Assembly (NCBI GenBank): GCA_013396995.1
Contig: VWZP01003839.1
Location: 2,875,342 to 2,939,341, forward strand
Reading direction: 5' to 3'
DNA: 64,000 nt
DNA from: Dicaeum eximium
Lineage: Eukaryota; Chordata; Aves; Passeriformes; Dicaeidae
A model generated the notes under the pieces. The model made no database searches and had not been told where the DNA came from. It was given only the letters and a program-made list of their open reading frames with translations. Below, piece after piece: positions 1 to 10,900 of the stretch (its first letter is position 1; each line of letters starts with the position of its first letter). The translations under genes were made by a program, and so were the position numbers.

Positions 1-430
1 GGGGTGGAAAGGTGCTGAGCAGGAGCCATCGAGCTTCTTACTTCCTGTTCAGCGAGCTGTCCAGCTCGACAGCCACTCTTAAAGGCTGTGGGCAGAGCCA
101 GGCAGACAGTGCCTGCAGAAAACAAATCCCACTTCTCCGAACATGGCTGCCGGTGCTCAGCAGAGCTGTGACATTCACCTGGACCCCAGGTGGCTGCAGA
201 CAGCAGGGCTGCAAATGCCTGGATGCGACCTTTCCAGTTACTGCCTCCATGCTGGGGCCGGGCTGGCGGAGCTGCCGTGGCCAGCGCTCCGTCCTCGCCA
301 TGAAGCGGCCTCACACCCAGCGAGCCATCCCCTCCTCCCAGAAGGCCGCTCTGGCTGCCCCTGCACTGCTGCCCGAGCAGCATGAGGCAGAGCCGTGGCG
401 GAGAAGGAGGCACAAGGGCCCGATGTTATC
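1..430. other. GC-rich, CpG-containing non-genic block at the left edge
   Basis: This block is visibly richer in G, C and CpG than most of the window (for example near 220-330 and 395-430). Several short frames overlap here on both strands, but none carries a recognisable domain, and low stop density is expected at this composition. A small inverted pair (GAGCT / AGCTC) lies near 52-65. It may be the edge of a larger GC-rich feature cut by the window start. No promoter element or splice signal could be assigned. Confidence 0.35.
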
Positions 431-650
431 GAGTCCGGCCAGCGAGCGGGAGGTGTAATCTGTCTGCTTTTGTTCCGTTCGCTTGGTGGTGTGCTCTCAT
501 TAGCCCCCCACCAACAGTCAACCTGTCAGCAGGTCTGCGCTCCAACTGCCTGACCTCTGACTCCCACTCATTCTTCCACAAATTAATTTCCCAAATTGAC
601 AAATTAAAGTGCACAGTATGCCCAAGGTCACTAAATCACACTGGGTTCTG
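431..650. promoter_or_regulatory. Candidate non-coding regulatory block (motif cluster)
   Basis: After the GC-rich edge, the sequence holds an AGGTGTAA-type T-box-like word (near 450), CATTAG (near 499), an E-box-like CAACTG (near 544) and AAATTAATTT plus AAATTAAAG words (580-610). No open frame has protein features. The mix of homeodomain-like and E-box words is typical of vertebrate conserved non-coding elements, but such words are common by chance and conservation cannot be seen in one sequence. Confidence 0.22.
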
Positions 651-670
651 GTAAATGTCAACTAGCGTAG

Positions 671-750
671 AGGGGAGAAAAGAAAAAAAAGGAAAAAATA
701 GGGGGAGGGAAGGGATAAAGGGTAAAAGGGAAGGGATAAAGGAAAAAAAA
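671..750. repeat. Purine-rich low-complexity tract with a 20-bp tandem unit
   Basis: This stretch of about 80 bases is almost pure A/G on the plus strand. The 15-mer GGGAAGGGATAAAGG occurs at 708-722 and again at 728-742, so part of the tract is a 20-bp tandem duplication. A long minus-strand frame crossing it encodes only a Phe/Ser/Pro-rich composition artefact. Confidence 0.85.
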
Positions 751-1720
751 TACCATATTTGTTTGAAAGAAATGGACGAAACCTCTGAAATGTATTTTCC
801 GATTTGCAGAGGATGATGCTGTGTGAGAGCAATTAAAATGGAGGCTGACAGCTCAAACGGCACACAAGAAGGGCTGAAACATGGCTGGTCAGATCTCTGT
901 GCTCCATCAGGTCACCCTGACAGCTTCCCAAAATGGCCTTGGCTGGCCCACAAAAATGGTGAAACTGTGGAGCCCAGGCTGGGTCTCATCTCACTTGCAG
1001 TGCCACCACACTGGTGGTTGCAGTTGAGTTTTTCCTGATTCCTATCAGTCAAATGGGAATGTCAGCCAGAGTCTGGGCACAGATGTTAGGAAAGCCAGTG
1101 CACTCAGATACCCAGGGAGAGAGCAGAAGGGCAGACTGACATTGGGAAGCCCCAGGGAGTGAAGAGCATTTACCAATGCATCAAGCCCCACTGAGCCTCA
1201 GGTGCCAGCCAGCAAGACATGGCCACAAGGAACCTGCAGGGACATCAACCCCATGACCCTGCTGCCACTGCCACCACATTGTGCAGTCTTCCCCAAAGAC
1301 CAAATTAATGCCCTTCTGCCATACCCTGCCCACGAGTGGCCAGAAACCCTGCAATTCTCGGTGTATCCATGATCAGCTTGTATTTGTTCATTTGCCAGCA
1401 TTGTCTCTGAACTCATGCTTTCCTCTCCACTGCATTTACCCACTGCTTATTTAGAGAAAGCCACTGTGTCACCTCGCAGCTGCCACTCACTGGGTGATGG
1501 AGACCAGAGCTGATATGATCCTCTGATGCTCCTAATAGCCTGTCTCTACACCTGCGCTGCCAGGGCTTCATCTTTCTTTACCACGGCAGACAGCAGTGAT
1601 CCAAGGGGGATCTCACCCCTCTCCAGTGGCATTAATATTCCCCTGCCTCTTGGGAAGGCTGTGACTCATATACCCTACACTCACATTTGTCTTTTTCATG
1701 GTGGCATGATATCTCTGCTT
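751..1720. other. Intergenic DNA, nothing assigned
   Basis: This is mixed-composition unique-looking sequence. Open frames are short (at most about 80 codons) and without recognisable domains. The part from about 1526 onward may belong to the 3' side of the antisense CR1 remnant that becomes recognisable at 1721, but I could not anchor it. Confidence 0.6.
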
Positions 1721-2330
1721 CTAAGTTATCCCATCAACTAATACACCCAGGTCTTTCTCTTCTACGCTTGTTTTGAGCTGATAAGCTTTCAGCTTATAGT
1801 GGAAATTCGTGTTAGTAGTCCCTAAGTGCATGACCTTGCACTCTGTGATATTGAATTTCATCCCATTTCTATTAGTCCAGCCCTCAAGGTCAGCCAGTGC
1901 TTCCTGTATCATACCTTGATCTTGCATAATAACTATGGTCCCAAACTTGCTGTCATCTACAAATTTCATCCACACACACCTACATTCCATCACGAGGCCA
2001 TACTGAAAATATTAAGCAGAATCAGACCCAAGATTATTCCATGAGCAACTGCACAAGCAGTCTCCTTCTCCAGTTGGATCATTCCCACACCAACATCACT
2101 TGTATTCATCCCCTCCTTAGCCAGACCTCCACACGCTGTTCTTCTGCCTAACCCCATCATCCACCATTGAATTAATAATCTCCCATGTGGCATCATATCA
2201 AATGCTTTGCTGATAGTCAGATCAGCCATGTTTCCTTTACAAGGAAAATCAATTAGCTTTCTTTGATAAGATATCAGATTCTTCTGGCACAATTCACCTT
2301 TGACAAAACCAGGCAGCATAGAATCTTGCT
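1721..2330 (-). mobile_element. Ancient CR1/L3-like LINE, reverse-transcriptase remnant
   Basis: Read on the minus strand, this is the middle-to-C-terminal part of a CR1-type ORF2 reverse transcriptase. From 2319 downward, one frame shows PGFVKGELCQ, then SKAFDMMPHG (family form SKAFDTVPH) and a degraded ILGLILLNIF (family form VLGPLLFNIF). A second frame starting near 1993 carries the catalytic block as FVDDSKFG (family form FADDTKLG). It then gives NRNGMKFN, CKVMHLG and EEKDLGVLVD, which are standard CR1 words. The two frames are offset, with stops and indels between them, so the copy is dead. The YLDF-type segment before SKAFD is eroded. It is 5'-truncated at about 2330, and no intact 3' tail is seen to the left. 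Family assignment is strong; the subfamily is from memory. Confidence 0.85.
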
Positions 2331-5300
2331 TTTTGTGTCCTTTTTTCTGTTCTGTACAGACCCCAAAAACGTTTGCCTTGCACAGAGTGCTGATGAAAAC
2401 ACACTCTCTGTGCAGACATAAGCAGCAATCATTGTTCCATTAGTGGTGTTTTCATCTAGGAGGACACAAGAAAGAAAGTGCCACAGTTGCGGTGATCCTT
2501 CCTCTGTCCTGCTTTCTGCAGCCCTTCCCCTTCTACAGTGTGGACATAGCAGCATTTGGCATAACCCCTGTCCAAATCAAGGTATTGTACACAGTGAAGA
2601 ATTTGCCTACACGACCAAAAATTGGTTTTCATTAAAAAAACTAAAGAGCAGACTAAGACTAGATACTCCTGTCCCATTCTCCCTGCACATGGCACTTTGT
2701 GGTCCTGCTGAAATCCCTGGGACTGTTCATAGAATAAACTATTACTCTATAAACTGGGTTCAGTGGCTGCCATCTGGAGAAACTTTATGGCTTGCCTGAA
2801 TTGTTTCTATGATCACTACAGACAGAGGTCAGCAAATACGAGCACTCAGCCTACGTTTGTTATCTTCATTGTTTTTGTTGCTTATCAAAGCACTCTCTCA
2901 AGGAGTTATGCTTTTAATAGGCTCCACTGTAGGGGTGTCCCTTAACAGACATGTAGTCAATGCCATCCTATCACTCAGGAAGTCATTGAGAAGTGGAGAA
3001 CTGAGGTTTTACTCCTGCTGCATCAAGACAAAACCACCAGTCAGCAATTACTTGAAACAATTTTGTGATTCTGTAGGGCTAAGTTCTGCACAGCCTGCTG
3101 TACTGGGAAGGAGGTACAGGACAAGACTTAGGGCACTGTCTCCATTGGCAGGATATGAGATGTTGAAACCCTGGTGAGCACAGGTTATTCTATGGTTGCA
3201 TCATGGTTCTGTGAAAGGGATCCCTGCATCATTCACTCTGTAAGCAAAGGACAAGGAGAAATGACAGCTCTCATCCTCTCCCATCTTCTCCTTCTCAGGC
3301 ATCAGTCCTGACAGCACAAGGGAAAAGTTGGGTCTCCTCCCTCTGAGGTGAAGCAATGCATCTTGAAGGAAAGCATGGGAATACATTCTCTTAAGTCTTA
3401 GAGGGCAGCACTATGGTTTTGAACAGAAATGCCTCTGGGTTCGCCCTGCACACCAAGCCTCTCCTCTAACTTGCAGGAGGGTAGGCATTTACTGCTTCTC
3501 TCTGTCATGGGCATTTGGAGCTACACAGGGAGGGACAAAGACTCTGCCTGTCAATGCTCAGCATTTGCTGCAGCAAAAAACTAATCAGTCAAATAGCCCT
3601 GTATATTTTTATGTGTTTGGATAAAAGATGAAATCTTCCTATTAGATGTCTGAGGGGAATTCTTATGCACCCTGACTCCCTTGCACTGGCACGTAATCTG
3701 GGTTAAAGATCAGTAGAATAAACTCCTAGTCCTAACTCATCTGAGCATGGTTGGGCAGGTATGAATCTGCGCATTTCACATGGAAACTCCTTTTTTCTTC
3801 CCTGCTCCCACATGGTAAAACACAGCATAAAAGCAAATCAGCATCTGAAGAATTTTGTTGGTCTTGGGAGGGGAATTTTATGATGGTTTATCTGCTTCCC
3901 TATAACAATGACATTGAATCTCTCCAGCTAGCAGGTCAGCTCATAAAATATGCTCATCTGAGTAAAAAATTAGTGTCACCCAGTTTAAGCATTACTTTTA
4001 AGACCACTAATTGACTCTGCTGCTCTGATATCCTCTTGCAAAGGATTCCAGAGCCTAGAAACAGGCAAATGCTCTGGCACCAGCTGTCTTAAGCCTAAAT
4101 CTAGTCTCCACCAAAAGTCTGGCATTAGATGTCTTCTCATTTTACGTTTGCATTTTTAAAACAACATTCCACAGTTTTGAGGCTACTGTAGGCTGGCTGA
4201 AGAATCAATTTGGTGACCCACAATCTGAGTCTTACCCTGGGAGACAAAAAGCAATGACCACAATAGAAAAGAAAGCTGTAAGTTATTCTTTGCATCAGCT
4301 GCAGAGAGTGTGCACCTCCCAGGACATGGATATAACTAGTGTGACCGTCATTTATTCTTCTACATCCAAGGACCTGTCCAATATAAGTGAAGAGGGGTGT
4401 TTTGTTTCCATACTGGTTGAAACACATGAAAATTCTGCCCTCTCCTTTTCATACTGCATGCTGCTGCACTTACCTTGCTGCTGGTCATGACAACGATGTC
4501 CTCCCGCATGCTGCCTTTCCACAAACTACACTGGGCAAACAGGAAAGGCAGACACAAGTGGACAAGTCTTTTACAGCAGCTACTTAGCCAACACAGCTTG
4601 AAGTCCCATGGCACTAACCAGAATCACCTCTCCCATCTTGTAACATGTAGTGATTTTAAGAGAGATCAAGCCTCTCTCCTTGTCTCATGTCCCTTTTCAC
4701 AAAACACGGGAAGTGAAAACCACAAACCACAGAGAATGTAACAAAATTCAACCAGGCTACCAGTTTAAACTTCTTGCTGGGAGCTGGCAGGCACACTCTA
4801 GATTTACCCTGGTGCATATGAAATTAGCATTTTAACCTGTTTCTTTCACAGCTAGCTGTGATTAGAGTCTGCACCTGGGATTTGCTGCTTTCACTGTTGT
4901 AAAATAAAGCACAAAAAAAGCAAAGACATAAGTGAAACACAGGAAAGAAAGGCAAGAGCATTTATTATAACCAAAACTTTGCACTACATGTCACCAAGTG
5001 GACTTGTCAGTCTCACATGCATAGCCAAGGAAATCAACCCTAGACCCCAGAAATTACGCTACATATCATATAACCTGCTGGCATATTAATACCCTTTCCT
5101 TTTAAAATCTTTGCTCTCCCTTTGGAGCCTGCCCTCTCCCTGGGGATCAGACTGACACATTATAGGCTCAGTTTTCTTTCTGAGCTGACACCTCGTCCAG
5201 GAAGAGCCGGCTAGGATGTCAGTCTTTGGAGGGTACATAGAAAATTCCAATGTGCAATTTGCATATCATCACTTTACTGGAAGGTATCGTAAGAAGAAAT

Positions 5301-7090
5301 AAATACTTCTCTCTTATAGGGCAATACCTTCAGCTTTTAGCCAGCATATGACAGTTGAATTAAAAAAAAAAAAAAAGTTTGCACTGAGTTTTACTAGGTG
5401 ACCATCCTGTCAAAAATGATGAGCTGAAAAAAAGCCAGTGCAGAAACAACACTTTCTGCACCTCCCTTTCCCCTTCTCCCCACATCTATTTATGGAAATA
5501 TGTGGAAATTGAAATATAGTTCTTATTTTAGTTGACTCCAGTTGTTACCTTTTGAAACCTTCCTGAAAAGCTGCCTATAAAAAAAGAACTCTGTATAAAA
5601 GGAAGTCTAGAATGATAAAATAGGAAACAGAAAATCTGATAAATGGATTAGTTGCTTCCATCATCTTCCCAACACGTAGACTTGGTCACAGAAAAACCAC
5701 TACTGAAAATGATAAATTGTGGGGTTTTCAAACAGAGCAGATGATTACAAAATTATGGCAATATAATATCACCTCATAGTTATACCAGAGTGTCCATCTT
5801 GTAAGTATTTTTACCATGCAACAGAGGCTTCATTTTTCCCATCACACTGTGCGTATATACTTGTATGGACATGGAATTAAATAAACTTAGAGGAAAAGCT
5901 ACACCTGGACACCAGAAGCCACATACTCATAGCAGTGACCTTTCAAGGGAGCCCCCTTGTAGGAGCTCAGACTGACTGGGTCTGGGAAACATGTGCCTCT
6001 CTTCTCCACAGGTGGGTCCTCTTAACTCAGCAATGAGAGTAAAGTCCACAAACAGGTCAGCTGCTACTGGTGTCTAATTTACAAACCAGCCTTTGGATGA
6101 TGTCTGTGGTCAAGAAAGGGATGAGCCTCAGCTTGCTCCCAGGACCTCAGCAGATCTAGCAGGCAGCCCACTAGAACATGGAGATAGGGAAAACACTACC
6201 AGCAGCTGTGGAGGGAACGTGCTCTGACACAGAAACTTTGACACCTCTTTTGAGCAGTGTCCACTCCACCAAATTTAAAAAAAAAAAATATTATGATTTT
6301 TTTTATGTTCCACAGTTCCCTACCTTATACCACTCTAGAAAGACAGAATTCTCCCACCTGCTGAAGAAGAGATGTAAAAAACTGAGTTATTTGCACCTTC
6401 TCAAACACCACCATGTTCCTCCATAAAGCCTATTAGAATACAGCCCTCAGTGACCTAGAAAAATTTACCAGGGGAAGGCCATAAAAGTTTTTAAAAGCAA
6501 AGAATTTGAGAAACTCTCTACATTCCATTTATTCTATGATTTGTTTTTACATGTTTTGGATATTCTTGAACAGGAAAGGTATTACCTCACAGAGACTTAG
6601 CACAGGAAAGCAAGCATTAAAATTAACTCAAACTTGTATTGTCAGGACAGATGAAGGATCAGAAATGTGTGAGCTCTTTTCTCCCAACTTTTGTTGAGCA
6701 AATTCCTTTCTCCTTAGAGTTACTTGCAGAAGTGGTACTGGGTGACTGCTTCCACGGGTGTTGCTATTTTCTCTGGAGAGCAATGCCCATATGACCACAG
6801 GGTGCTTAAAAAACCAGCATGACTTACACCAAGGAGGCACAGCTGTGTGCCCAAGAAGAGTTTCTTGCATTTGGCATCTTAAAGATGGGATGTGTTCGAA
6901 GTTAAATCCTTTAGTCTGCATTCTTCTATCCACAAAGCAGAAAGTAAGAAGGCTGTGGCTCCCAAAAGTAGCTTTACATATGGAGACAGTCCTCCATGTC
7001 TGAGACCATGCAGAGCTTTTCAGTCCTGCAGCTCTGAATCCACCTGTCTCAATGGCTTTGTCCCTACTGATTTTGACAAGTTTTTGCTGC
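2331..7090. other. Intergenic DNA, no gene recognised
   Basis: These 4.8 kb have no frame longer than about 122 codons and none with a family signature. Frames overlap on both strands near 2440-3180 and 4137-4835, which indicates chance openness. A run of 14 A lies at 5362-5375, followed by AT-rich sequence to about 5900 (poly-A-like tracts, AATAAA words on both strands). Without a flanking repeat body, the A run is not enough to call a retroposed sequence. Confidence 0.6.
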
Positions 7091-7140
7091 AGTCCTTTTG
7101 TCCTTAAGTCCTTTTGTCACTTAAAGGCCAGGCCTTTAAG
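7091..7140. repeat. Short direct repeat followed by a 21-bp palindrome
   Basis: AGTCCTTTTGTC occurs at 7091-7102 and 7107-7118 (16-bp period). It is followed directly by CTTAAAGGCC-A-GGCCTTTAAG at 7120-7140, a perfect 10-bp inverted repeat around a single central base. No transposon body or target-site duplication was found around it. Confidence 0.85.
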
Positions 7141-7872
7141 GGTGTGACTTGTGTCAGACAGAAGCATTTTAAAACCTCATTCCAGATCTCTGCAGCTAAC
7201 ACTGTACATGGCTAGCACAGCTAGGTGAACAAGGACACAGTTGCAAGCTGATGATAGAACCTCTCCTCTCATTCACTGAATACAGGAAAGCCCATGTGTC
7301 TTCAGCTAGTTAACTTCTTCTGTAAGAAGACTTTTTTCCTCAACAATTAAATAAAAATTACCCCTAAGTCAATTTGCCAACTGGTAATGACTGTGTGTTC
7401 CTTCCAGTTTCTCTCCTGTAATTATTTATGGCCAGGAGAGGCCATGCAGATTTAATTAGTGGAAATAAAATGTTGTGGGAAGTTCTGTATCCATGACATT
7501 GCTGTTGTTCTCCAAGGATCACTTTCAGAGGTTCTCCTAATGTCATGAAGTTGCATCCTTCAGCTTTTAGGGGCTGGTATATCAGGAGCACAACTTTTCT
7601 CTGAGGTACTTCCTTCTTCTGACTTAGGCTGATGTTGAGGTTGACCAATGTGCAATACAGGGGCCAAGATGCCAAGGGAACATCAGTCCATATTGCACTG
7701 TCTGAAGGCACTCCAACAGCAGTATAAGTGTGACTGAAGAGAGAGCCCAGAGAAGCTCTTAGGAGCAAGCCATCTATCTTTCTCCTGTTTTTACCAGGAA
7801 GCATGAGAATTGCCTGCCCTTTCTTAGGTGCTTTTCACTCTCTCTTTGCGGGTTGCTCTATCGCACCACACT
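7141..7872. other. Intergenic DNA, nothing assigned
   Basis: This is unique-looking sequence. A 146-codon minus-strand frame (7804-7364) has no recognisable domain, no plausible exon boundaries and no amphipathic or membrane pattern, so it is treated as chance. Confidence 0.55.
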
Positions 7873-7919
7873 TTGCTGACCTGGGGAATCTCAGAGAATC
7901 TTGCTGACTTGGGGAATCT
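7873..7919. repeat. Imperfect 19-bp direct duplication
   Basis: TTGCTGACCTGGGGAATCT at 7873-7891 recurs at 7901-7919 with a single C-to-T difference, giving a 28-bp period. Two units only. This is most simply a small slippage duplication. Confidence 0.85.
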
Positions 7920-10900
7920 GATGTGCCCCACATCAGAAAGGCAGTGCATGAGCTGCTGACCTGCAGGTGAGAGCCCCCAGGTGTGTGTGCTGGTCAGCCC
8001 TACTGCCCAGCACACTTGATGAGAGTAGGACAACATTCCTGCTGCACAAGTTCAGTGAGGAACCACCTTAAACTGAAGGCTACCAGATTGCCAGCAGCAT
8101 TCACTGCTCCATCTCCAGTGCTGATAGGTGTAGCCAGCCTGCATTCTGTGGGTTTGTTTTTTCCTAGGGGGCATAATCTGGTCCATGGTGTTTTCCCTGT
8201 ACAGTAAGCTCACACCATCTTTGAGGAGGAGCTGGGATTTCAGTCAGGAAATCTCTGAACAGTATCTAAGTACTTTTCAGGATCAGCTATGGTTGGCTGT
8301 GTAGTTTCATCCACAGATTAATCATCCACAAGAATAAACACCCTGGGTGGGGCATGGATGGGTCTCCCTCCTTGCCTCCACCCCCAGTGCTTTGAATAAC
8401 TGCAGTGTTTTGATTTTTAAAACATATGTCTAACAAATGTAGCAGTGATAATGAGGAACATGTCTATCTGCCATGTTTCCTGTTCAAATTTCCGTTTTCA
8501 TTTCTAAAGTTCAAGTACATCTTGATGCCGACAAGATATAAACACGAGCAAGTACAACAGAACTGTGAAGAGGTGAGAGCTCAGAGCTGCAATGAAAGCC
8601 AGAACCACTGCACAACACAGCCATGCTCTGCTGGGGGATGAGACTGGCCCAGCAGCCCCATACCACCCTGATGAGCCAGCTAGGCTGTAAGACCTGATCC
8701 TCAGTTTTGGCAGGGCCTGTGCACTGCCCCAACAAGCCTTGTTGTGTTCAGTGTCTAATAGATTTGCTTTCTGCTGCCAAAGAGACAGTGAAAGTTTCTG
8801 TGGTCAAAAATCTCCACTTCCCTCTCACACCCCAGTTGCATCTAACAATTTTTTTAAAGTTAGTCGAGCACCAAGGACCACATAAGCTGACATTTTAAGT
8901 GCCTGAACTGCCATGTGCTGTTTTCTTGTTGCCCAGAGTCCTGCCTGCCTCAGTGGCTGATGCTGAGACTTTGCAGTCAGCACAGGGCACTACCACACAT
9001 AACACAAGCACACGTGCCTTCCTTCCATGCAGGTGGGGTGATGTTTCAGGAAAGATGATGAAGAGACAGTTTACTCTCTTTCAATCACAAAATGCATGCA
9101 GAAACTCCTCTATCACCAGCCTGACAGCTAAACTTTAACCAACATGAAAATACTATCCACATCTCTTAGAACACACTCTTCAGCTTTTTTAGTAAAAAGA
9201 GAACACTTTGAGTCATTCTTTCAACCACAGGCCAGTTCCTAGAGTTTGTGAGCCAATTAGATCAGCCCATCCTGACACACTTCTCTATGGTTTTGATTCT
9301 GAGAATACCTTCAGTAAGCTTAAGATTAGAAATTATAAGAAATGGAAAGATCTTGGGGAGAAGGGAAAGGAGAGAAGTTGGCCATCTAGATTTATGAGAG
9401 GCATATTCAGAGATTTCAGAAGAATGGCAAACAGCTATAGAAAAGTTGACTGGTCTTGCCAAAAGCCCTAATGAAAAAATATGGTCCAGATATTATGGAA
9501 GTAAAGGCAAGGAAATAAAATATGAAATTGCTATCAAGAGACGACTTCTGAGATTAAATTTTGTCCTGTTTGCCACAATCATGAGTAGTTAAATTAAATA
9601 ACCAAATTCTGTCTATCACCAATGCGTTGGAATAGATAAGGGCAGTCCACTTAAGCTATTGTTTATCTCTTCATGGCAATCTTTGAGACCAACCAACCTT
9701 CTGATAAGCAGCATTATCTACCACCACAACTTCCTCCTTGTCCTTCTCACAATCGTACATTTCAGGAGGAGGAAGTGCCAGAGTGCCAGCCAGCATCTGG
9801 AGTTGTCTCTTTCTCCAAAGGATATTCAGCCATACTCCTGTTCTGACAATCCTCACATTTGCCTGCAATCAGAGAGCATTTCCACTGTCCTCAGCTGTTC
9901 TTTTGCAGTCTAATATGGCCAAATAACCAGCCTAAGAAACGGGTTAAACACATTTGTCTCCTATCCTAGCTTCACCAGTGCACGGATTTTTTCACATCTC
10001 TTAACATTAAGTCAAAAACATAGGTGTCCAGAGTAATTTGGGATGTCTCTGGGCATCCAGCACATCTAGGGAACAGTTGCACCCTTTGGGAGTGAGAGTT
10101 GGATGCCAGGTGGGTGTGGGGAATTGCACTGCATGTCTCTGTGTAGGTACTACATTTCTTCCTCCCTCTGCACTGAGATACCAGCCTCTAAGTAACCACA
10201 TTTGCTTCTCCTACTCCAAAAATGCTGATGATGTCTTTTAAAAAAACTTCTGTACTTCAGAATAATCTTGTCTTATAGCTTCTAACAAGCCCTGATTAAG
10301 CACTTTCTCAGTTGTTTCTGCAGAGAACAGTAAATATCAGTAGAGTAAGTATCAAGAAAAAACTGCATAATCTGGCAATGGAGCACCCAAAATCCCCATC
10401 CATTTAAGACAAAAGTCCTTTATTATTAACAATGAACTTTCCTCTGTCAAGTCTTTAAAATTCACAATACTCATAGTGATGTCAATTATTCATTAGCAAT
10501 GCACTGGGAACCGGGGACTGATTGTTGCATTATAACTTACCAACAGCTACTTCTGCTAGGGAAAGGAAAGAATTACTTATGGAGCTGGACACGGTGACAT
10601 TTGGGCTAGCAGGGGACAGCCTGGCTGCCTCTTGCTTAAGGTTGAGCTGACTGATCAAGTGTCACATCCAAGGTGACCCTGCAAACCCATGGCTTAGGAG
10701 GGATTACAGCACAGCAAGATCCTTAGCGACACTCGCTCTTGCCCTCTGAACCCTAGACCTTATGGCTCCTCATCAAAATGTGACCTGCCTAGATAAAAAT
10801 ATCCAGTATTTTTTCACTCTGGAGCAACTGGTTTAGAAAATGACTAGAGCCTGGTCTTGTTCTGTCTTCAGTGAGCAGCACAGTTTTTCTGCTCTGCCTG

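Noticed and set aside
4012..4135. Possible old interspersed repeat (words around GATTCCAGAGCCTAGAAACAGG)
   Set aside because: Could not be aligned in order to any family I remember.
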